The notes under the pieces are model-generated. The model worked only from the letters and a program-made list of their open reading frames with translations. It did not search any database and had not been told where the DNA came from. DNA of 5,153 bases from NCBI GenBank assembly GCA_013140785.1, contig JABFRZ010000671.1, positions 1 through 5,153 of the forward strand. Reading direction: 5' to 3'. This DNA comes from Planctomycetota bacterium (GTDB lineage: Bacteria; Planctomycetota; UBA1135; GCA-002686595). Within the stretch, counting starts at the first letter, position 1. Every line of letters begins with the position of its first letter. Shown piece by piece: positions 1 to 5,153 of this stretch. The translations under genes were made by a program, and so were the position numbers.

Positions 1-1263
<1,263 letters not shown>

Positions 1264-1332
1264 CGGCCCATTAGTATCCGCGCGCGGCGCGGAAGCCACG
1301 TCGAAAAGGGCGCCTGCCTTGGGGCGAGCGCG

Positions 1333-3033
1333 TCAGCCTCGCGCTGCGCTGCGCTTGGCCAGCTCGCGCTCGCGCAGCTCGCGGCGCAGGATCTTGAGCA
1401 CCGTGCTCTTCGGCAGCTCCGTCAGGAACTCCACCTCGCGCGGCACCTTGTAGGGCGCGAGACGTTCGCCGAGGTAGGCGCGCAGCGCCTCGGTCTCCAG
1501 CGTCTGGCCGGGTTTGCGCACCACGAAGGACTTCACGAGCTCGCTTTGCCCCGGGCGCGGCACGCCGATGGTCGCCGCCTCGAGCACGGCCGGATGTCCG
1601 TGCAGCACCGCGTCCACCTCGTCGGGGAAGACCTTGAAGCCGCCCACGTTGATCATGTCCTTCTTGCGCCCGACGATCTGGAAGTAGCCTCCCGGGCTCA
1701 TCACCGCGAGGTCGCCGGTCAGGAGCCAGCCGTCGCGCAAGACGAGCGCGCTCTCGTCCGGACGGTTCCAATAGCCCTGCATCACCTGCGGCCCGCGCAA
1801 GGCCAGCTCGCCCGACTCGCCGGCCGGGATCAGGCGCGCGGGATCCTCGACGTCCACGATGCGCGCGTCGGTGTCGCACACGGGCAATCCGACCCAGCCG
1901 AGCTTGCGCTCGCCGTGCAGCGGATTCGCGTGCGTGAGCGGCGAGGTCTCGCTCATGCCGTAGCCCTCGACGATCTTGGCCCCGGTCAGGCGCTCGAAGC
2001 GTTCGAGCACGTCCGGCGCGATCGGGGCCGAGCCCGACAGGCACACCTTGACGCTGCCGAGGTCGCACTTCTCGATGCCGGGCCAGTTGTTGAGCGAGTT
2101 GTACAGCGAGGGGACCCCGGGAAAGACCGTCACGCGGTGGCGCTCGATGGCCTTCAGCAGCGCGCGTGCGTCGCGCGGGTCGGGCACGAGCACCATGGCC
2201 GAGGCACCCTGCACGGCGAAGTTCATGGCGCAGGTCATCGCGAACACGTGAAACAGCGGCAGGCACACGAGCACCACCTCGCTGGCCGGGCGCGAGCCGC
2301 CGAACCAGACGTCCATTTGCTGCACGTTCACCGACAGGTTGCGGTGCGAGAGAACGGCCGCCTTCGAGACCCCGGTGGTCCCGCCCGTGTACTGCAGTAC
2401 GGCCGGCGCGTCGAGGTCGATGAACGGCCGCGGTGGAGCCGTGCCGCGCTGCGCGCGCAGCGCCGCGCGGAAGGGCTGCACGCCCGCCTCGCACGGGATC
2501 GCCGCAATGGCCGGCGGGTTCTTCCTGCGCAGCTTGATGGGCGCGAGCCAGGTGAGCGGCCAGCGCAGGTACTCCGGGAACGAGGCCACCAGGAAGTGCC
2601 GCACCTGCAGCTTCGGCCGCAGCGCGCGCACCTTCTCTGCGTACAGGAAGTCCATCGTCACCGCCAGCGTGCAGCCGGCGTCGTTCCACTGGTGCTCGAG
2701 CTCGCGCGGCGTGTACAGCGGGTTGGTCAGCACCACCTCGCACCCGAGCGACAGCGCCGCGTAGTACGCGATCACCATCTGCGGCACGTTCGGCAGGTGC
2801 AGCGCGACGCGCACGCCCGGCTCGGCGCCCAGCGCCGCCAGGGCCGCGGCGCAGCACTCGACCTCGCGCAGGAGCTCGGCGTAGGAGAGCCGCAGATTCG
2901 CGAACAGGAGCGCGGTCGCGCCCGGGTTGTGCTGCGCGCTGCGCCGCAGGAAGTCCGGCAGCGAGAGCTGGCGGTACTCGAGCCCAGGCGGGACGCCCGG
3001 GTCGTAGTGCGCGTGCCAGGGCCGAGGTTCCAT
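1333..3033 (-). CDS. fadD: Long-chain fatty acid-CoA ligase (FadD type, AMP-binding family)
   Basis: A complete 566-residue protein, about the usual length for bacterial FadD. It activates a fatty acid with ATP to an acyl-adenylate and then forms acyl-CoA, normally at the inner face of the cytoplasmic membrane. Seen: the FadD-like opening WHAHYDPGVP; TNPLYTPRELEHQWNDAG (103-120); the P-loop YTGGTTGVSK (215-224); FPGVPSLYNSL (304-314); the adenylate-binding GYGMSET (357-363); WLLTGD (436-441); the hinge and linker region GRKKDMINVGGFKVFP (455-470); and the C-terminal PKSTVLKILRREL (541-553), with K547 in the catalytic-lysine position. The residue before that lysine is Leu rather than the usual Gly. 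The start is secure: an in-frame TAG lies only 12 bases upstream, and the N-terminus aligns with the family. The ribosome site is weak (AGG at 3045-3047, 11 bases away). The first 25 codons are duplicated at 4705-4779. The substrate chain length and the pathway (degradation or lipid synthesis) cannot be read from the sequence. Confidence 0.95.
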   Translation of the reverse strand: MEPRPWHAHYDPGVPPGLEYRQLSLPDFLRRSAQHNPGATALLFANLRLSYAELLREVECCAAALAALGAEPGVRVALHLPNVPQMVIAYYAALSLGCEVVLTNPLYTPRELEHQWNDAGCTLAVTMDFLYAEKVRALRPKLQVRHFLVASFPEYLRWPLTWLAPIKLRRKNPPAIAAIPCEAGVQPFRAALRAQRGTAPPRPFIDLDAPAVLQYTGGTTGVSKAAVLSHRNLSVNVQQMDVWFGGSRPASEVVLVCLPLFHVFAMTCAMNFAVQGASAMVLVPDPRDARALLKAIERHRVTVFPGVPSLYNSLNNWPGIEKCDLGSVKVCLSGSAPIAPDVLERFERLTGAKIVEGYGMSETSPLTHANPLHGERKLGWVGLPVCDTDARIVDVEDPARLIPAGESGELALRGPQVMQGYWNRPDESALVLRDGWLLTGDLAVMSPGGYFQIVGRKKDMINVGGFKVFPDEVDAVLHGHPAVLEAATIGVPRPGQSELVKSFVVRKPGQTLETEALRAYLGERLAPYKVPREVEFLTELPKSTVLKILRRELRERELAKRSAARG

Positions 3034-3052
3034 CGCGCGCGAAGCCTAGCGA
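2958..3052 (-). repeat. 95-bp direct repeat, copy A (start of intact fadD)
   Basis: This segment covers 19 bp of fadD leader, the ATG at 3031-3033, codons 1-25 and the first base of codon 26. It matches 4704-4798 in the same orientation without gaps, with 90 of 95 positions identical. Mismatches (A/B positions, plus strand) are 2995/4741, 2998/4744, 3001/4747, 3025/4771 and 3040/4786. Similarity stops abruptly on both sides. Confidence 0.95.
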
Positions 3053-3243
3053 CGGGCTCGCGCGGGCGACAGGACGCTCCGGAGCCGGCGCCGGGCCGGG
3101 GGGCTTCGCCCAGCGCCGCACTCTCCGTGCTTACGCCATCCAGCGCTGACGGTCACGGGGGTGTCCGGAACCGGAGATGAGAAGATCGACTCGGGATCCC
3201 GTGGCTTGCTCTGTCAGTGTGTCATTGGACGTCAGTAGTCAGT

Positions 3244-3660
3244 TCAGTAGCAAGGACAGTATAGATCGACATTGAAGGTTCCACCCACTGGGTCCGTGAG
3301 CGTGGCTCCATCCGGAATCTCATCACACCCCGTTTCGAGATCGAGCACTCCACCGGCCGGGCCATGACCAAAAACGATGTCTTCGCCATGGGTGACCATC
3401 CAATCAGTTGCACCAAAATACGCCCACGTCACTCTTGCCTTGCAGCTCTTGCATGGATCGCACGGTTCATCTCCGTCTCCTTTGCCGTTATGCAGAGAGG
3501 TGGGGACAATCATCCAATTCGGCCTTGGAAAGGCCACGAACTCGGCCGAGCACTCGTTGCCTATGCAGATGTTCCCTTGCTGAGGAGGTTGCTGGCCTGC
3601 TGGAACGTTGCTCAGCAGGAGAACCGAAGAGATTGCCGCGAACATGAGCATGCCTTGCAT
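3244..3660 (-). CDS. Small exported cysteine-rich protein, unknown function
   Basis: 138 residues; I do not recognise a family. Residues 1-20 look like a signal peptide: a hydrophobic core (LMFAAISSVLLL) followed by NVPA, with a plausible cleavage after A21, although the N-region has no basic residue. The mature part has eight cysteines (32, 37, 67, 70, 73, 112, 135, 137), including a CDPCKSC cluster (67-73) and a terminal CPCY. An even number in an exported protein suggests disulfides; metal binding is the alternative. The middle is rich in aromatics and glycine. The start at 3660 is favoured over the internal ATGs at 3651 and 3645 because AAGGTAGG lies just upstream. It follows the membrane-anchored gene by 4 bp, so the two are probably cotranscribed and translationally coupled. 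GC is clearly lower than in the flanking genes. The coherent signal peptide, ribosome site and cysteine pattern make it a likely real gene. Confidence 0.72.
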   Translation of the reverse strand: MQGMLMFAAISSVLLLSNVPAGQQPPQQGNICIGNECSAEFVAFPRPNWMIVPTSLHNGKGDGDEPCDPCKSCKARVTWAYFGATDWMVTHGEDIVFGHGPAGGVLDLETGCDEIPDGATLTDPVGGTFNVDLYCPCY

Positions 3661-3663
3661 TGG

Positions 3664-3671
3664 CCTACCTT
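3664..3671 (-). promoter_or_regulatory. Ribosome binding site overlapping upstream stop codon
   Basis: Read on the minus strand this is AAGGTAGG. The AAGG ends 7 bases before the ATG at 3660, and the site contains the TAG stop (3667-3665) of the preceding gene. This selects the first of three in-frame ATGs for the small exported protein and points to translational coupling of the pair. Confidence 0.6.
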
Positions 3672-4393
3672 ACCCTCGTTTCTGGAGCGCCGAGTGAGGT
3701 CAGCGCTCGTTTGTAGGTGTCTGCGATTTGGTCGTCGAAGCCGGGCGGTCTCTCATTGAGAAGTGGGTCGTCATCTGGCCTGGAAGCGCGCTCATGGGCT
3801 AGGTCATACACGGGGAACTCGCCACGCTCAAACCGGTACAGCGCCAGATCCGCAGCGAAGACGAACTCGTTCTCGCTGGCGGGCCGCAGGCGGAACCCGC
3901 CCCGCTCCAGATCCCTTGCGTCAGCAAAATGCGCTCGACCGCTCGAGTGCAGGATCGCGGCAACGCATCGTCCCAGAAGCATCAGCTCGGCCTGCGCCTT
4001 CTGACCATTGGTAAGGGGATTGCTCTGCACCCTGAGCATCTGATCATGGGCAGTGATCAGACAAGCAAGGCGCTCCTCTGTGCTAACCCCGGACGTATCG
4101 ACCAGGGCATCCAAAGGCAAGTCGCCTTCCTGCTCCTCCATGTCAGGATCCTTGCTGGATCGAGATGGGGCGGCGGCATCACTTCCAGTTGCCAGTAACT
4201 CGGTCCGGGACCCCTCCGGGAGCCCGTCGATCCCTGATACCCATTCAGAGGAATCGAGGGTGCCTTCGATCGCGCTGCTTGTACTCCGGGTTGGATGCGG
4301 AACCAATCGACGTTCCTTGAACGTAATCAGCAGAACTCCAAGCGCCGTTGCAGCGACAAGGACGAAGACAATCGCTTTGTTGGGAGTAGGCAT
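3665..4393 (-). CDS. Single-pass membrane-anchored protein, unknown function
   Basis: 242 residues; no family recognised. Seen: a short N-terminus with one lysine (MPTPNK), one strongly hydrophobic helix (about 7-25, ending LLITF), then a basic stop (KERR, 26-29). This could be a membrane anchor or an uncleaved signal; the basic residues after the helix leave orientation ambiguous, but the acidic, Ser/Thr-rich linker (about 33-100) suggests a periplasmic or surface location. A compact domain follows at about 102-235: a helical stretch STEERLACLITAHDQML, TNGQKAQAELMLLGRCVAAIL, a mixed segment FRLRPASENEFVFAADLALYRF, then EFPVYDLAHERAS and a final helix. It contains only two cysteines (111, 143). 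The start at 4393 is placed directly before the hydrophobic helix; the ribosome site is poor (GAG about 5 bases upstream). It is the first gene of a two-gene unit with the cysteine-rich protein, in the lower-GC segment. Base composition and context suggest transfer, which is inference. Confidence 0.72.
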   Translation of the reverse strand: MPTPNKAIVFVLVAATALGVLLITFKERRLVPHPTRSTSSAIEGTLDSSEWVSGIDGLPEGSRTELLATGSDAAAPSRSSKDPDMEEQEGDLPLDALVDTSGVSTEERLACLITAHDQMLRVQSNPLTNGQKAQAELMLLGRCVAAILHSSGRAHFADARDLERGGFRLRPASENEFVFAADLALYRFERGEFPVYDLAHERASRPDDDPLLNERPPGFDDQIADTYKRALTSLGAPETRVR

Positions 4394-4703
4394 GTCTCAA
4401 GGAGTGCATCTGACGTACCCGTTCACGGGTCGATGCGCGCTGACGTTGGGTTGGACGGCTGGATGACGAGTAGGGATACGGAGGTGAGTAGACAGGACTC
4501 TATCTAGGGGGATCGTGAAAAGTGGGCGGTGCTCCTCTATGGCTAAGAACAACTCGGAGGGGTCCCTTCGCCGGACTTTCTTGGAAGAACATCGATGGAC
4601 GTACTCGGTGGACAAGAACCTCGACCCCGGGCCGTCAGAGGGGTACGTGTGCTGCGCCGCCGGGGCGTCGCAGTCTTGAACAGCCGCTGCGCGGCCTGGC
4701 CGC
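4394..4703. other. Spacer with no convincing gene, upstream of the two-gene unit
   Basis: About 310 bp between the start of the membrane-protein gene and the truncated fadD copy. The open frames here (for example a TTG-initiated minus-strand frame, 4397-4615) have no ribosome site, domain or signal, and I do not call them. The promoter of the two-gene unit should lie here on the minus strand, but I find no convincing -35/-10 pair. It holds a 14-bp palindrome (4417-4430) and most of the inverted repeat at its right edge. Confidence 0.5.
4417..4430. promoter_or_regulatory. Palindrome, possible operator before the two-gene unit
   Basis: The sequence acccgt-tc-acgggt is a perfect 6-bp-arm inverted repeat with a 2-base centre, lying 24-37 bases before the ATG at 4393. 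The heptamer ctgacgt occurs on both sides (4410-4416 and 4440-4446). Position and symmetry would suit a repressor site or a short leader hairpin, but arms this short also arise by chance. Confidence 0.25.
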
Positions 4704-4779
4704 GCAGCGAGAGCTGGCGGTACTCGAGCCCAGGCGGGACTCCGGGATCGTAGTGCGCGTGCCAGGGCCGCGGTTCCAT
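4543..4779 (-). pseudogene. Truncated 5' fragment of fadD
   Basis: Reading from the ATG at 4779, the first 25 residues are identical to FadD (MEPRPWHAHY through RQLSL). The frame then leaves the family at RGQAAQ and continues for 53 unrelated, Arg/Ser/Thr/Pro-rich residues to a stop at 4543. All catalytic motifs are absent, so no ligase can be made; a 78-residue peptide is conceivable but nothing supports it. The ATG lies 56 bp downstream of the stop codon of the toroid-protein gene, which suggests this was once the native start of fadD in an operon with that gene. Confidence 0.85.
4686..4708. repeat. Perfect inverted repeat at the fadD truncation point
   Basis: Arms gctgcgcggcc (4686-4696) and ggccgcgcagc (4698-4708) are exact reverse complements around one central base. 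The right arm overlaps the first five bases of repeat copy B (4704-4708), so the symmetry sits on the breakpoint between fadD-like and unrelated sequence. No T-run follows on either strand, so it is unlikely to be a standard intrinsic terminator. A recombination site or rearrangement-prone palindrome is possible. Confidence 0.8.
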
Positions 4780-4798
4780 CGCGCGGGAAGCCTAGCGA
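4704..4798 (-). repeat. 95-bp direct repeat, copy B (truncated fadD start)
   Basis: Same orientation as copy A, 90 of 95 positions identical, no gaps. It includes the leader with the in-frame TAG (4792-4794), the ATG at 4777-4779 and codons 1-25. Coding differences fall at the third bases of codons 3, 11, 12 and 13, all silent; one further difference is 7 bases before the ATG. Confidence 0.95.
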
Positions 4799-4835
4799 GG
4801 TGCCAAGGTCAGAAACAGCGCGCGCCCGCCGCCGG

Positions 4836-5153
4836 TCAGCGCACCTTCAGGAGCGGCGTGAAGTAGCGATAGTAGATCTCGAGCGAGAGCACGCACATCG
4901 CGGTCGAGTAGGTGCGCTCACCATCGTCGTCGCCGGCGTACTCCGAGTAGACGTCGAGCGGGCGCCAGGAACCGTCCTCGTCCTGGGCTGGCAGCAGGGT
5001 CGCCTGCAGGGCCGTGTTCCAGCGTTCCCACTCGCGTCCGCCCACCCGGAACAGCGCCAGCGTGGCGTAGTACCAGAAGTACAGGTTGCCGCGCGCGCGG
5101 CGCACGAAGTCGTCGTTGCCGCTGTAGCGGTCTCCATCCGGCGCGCGCGCCGG
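4836..5153 (-). CDS. Prenyltransferase/squalene-oxidase-repeat (alpha/alpha toroid) protein, C-terminal end
   Basis: Only the last 105 residues are visible; the frame is open to the window edge, so the true start lies beyond 5153. Seen: NLYFWYYATLALFRVGG (23-39 of the fragment), EWERWNTALQATLLPAQDEDGSW (41-63) and YSTAMCVLSLEIYYRYF (82-98), with the stop seven residues later. QDEDGSW fits the core of the QW motif (Q-x3-G-x-W) of squalene-hopene cyclases and relatives. The arrangement of WYYATLALF helix, WN helix, QW motif and STAM-LEIYYRY ending resembles the last repeat of large toroid proteins common in planctomycetes and related phyla, most of which have no demonstrated activity. A true triterpene cyclase would need the DxDD motif, which would lie outside the window, so catalysis cannot be claimed. 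It sits immediately upstream of the truncated fadD copy and was probably its former operon partner. Confidence 0.82.
   Translation of the reverse strand, partial: PARAPDGDRYSGNDDFVRRARGNLYFWYYATLALFRVGGREWERWNTALQATLLPAQDEDGSWRPLDVYSEYAGDDDGERTYSTAMCVLSLEIYYRYFTPLLKVR

Larger units (their letters stand above)
3053..4703. other. Lower-GC segment bracketed by the direct repeats; candidate inserted cassette
   Basis: The 1,651 bp between the two repeat copies hold two unrecognised minus-strand genes, a spacer on each side and an inverted repeat at the right edge. Sampled 60-base lines give 47% (3361-3420), 52% (3481-3540) and 57% GC (4021-4080), against 80% in a fadD line (2401-2460). The edges (3053-3140 and about 4620-4703) are GC-rich again, so the low-GC part is internal. 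No integrase, transposase or resolvase is present and I see no matching terminal inverted repeats, so if this is an insertion it is not self-mobile. Alternatives are an old fadD duplication with internal deletion, or recombination with a second fadD locus. Confidence 0.45.

Noticed and set aside
1271..3121. Minus-strand 616-codon frame overlapping fadD.
   Set aside because: It is a frame-shifted reading of fadD with an Arg/Ala/Gly-rich, motif-free product.
3111..3148. Nested hairpin (cagcgc/gcgctg outside gcac/gtgc) downstream of the small exported protein, considered as a terminator.
   Set aside because: Long unpaired internal stretches and no T-run on either strand.
3214..3250. Four copies of tcagt around the stop of the cysteine-rich gene (two as tcagtag).
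   Set aside because: The units are short, imperfectly spaced and overlap the coding end; a chance cluster is the simpler reading.
4397..4615. Short minus-strand frame (72 codons, TTG start) just upstream of the membrane-protein gene.
   Set aside because: No ribosome site, no signal or domain, and it overlaps the unrelated tail of the fadD fragment. Its closeness to the next ATG is not enough to call a gene.
4640..4690. A tRNA-like GTTCAAGAC string on the minus strand near the breakpoint, considered as a tRNA attachment site.
   Set aside because: The flanking bases do not pair into a T-arm and no acceptor or anticodon stem can be drawn.

Overview
This window comes from a GC-rich bacterial chromosome; sample 60-base lines in the flanking genes reach about 80% GC. 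Every gene I can support lies on the minus strand, so transcription runs from high to low coordinates. The taxon is uncertain. An exported DUF255 thioredoxin-fold protein, a squalene-cyclase-like toroid protein ending in a YYRYF-type motif, and a FadD-type ligase together fit Planctomycetota best in my judgement, with Myxococcota or Acidobacteriota as alternatives. No rRNA, tRNA, CRISPR or transposase is visible.

Layout in transcription order (right to left): (1) 5153-4836, the last 105 residues of a prenyltransferase/squalene-oxidase-repeat protein. (2) 4798-4704, a broken copy of the start of fadD: 19 bp of leader plus codons 1-25, cut off at a perfect 11-bp-arm inverted repeat (4686-4708). 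(3) 4703-4394, about 310 bp with no convincing gene, including a 14-bp palindrome (4417-4430). (4) 4393-3665 and 3660-3244, two unrecognised genes 4 bp apart. They encode a membrane-anchored protein and a small exported protein with eight cysteines, and their base composition is visibly lower in GC (about 47-57% in sampled lines). (5) 3243-3053, a spacer. (6) 3033-1333, a complete long-chain acyl-CoA ligase (FadD type). (7) 1263-1, a DUF255/YyaL-type protein whose C-terminus runs off the window.

The main point of interest is structural. The 95 bp at the start of fadD (2958-3052) are present again in the same orientation at 4704-4798 with 5 mismatches, and the two copies bracket the lower-GC two-gene segment. 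The truncated copy keeps the upstream neighbour (toroid protein, stop codon 56 bp before the fadD-like ATG), while the full-length copy keeps the downstream neighbour (DUF255). This looks like a roughly 1.65-kb cassette inserted at the 5' end of fadD with re-creation of an intact start, or like the remains of a fadD duplication. All four differences inside the duplicated coding part are silent third-position changes, so the copies were probably not made by one recent, simple duplication. The two cassette genes are probably translationally coupled and both products act outside the cytoplasm; I cannot assign them a function.
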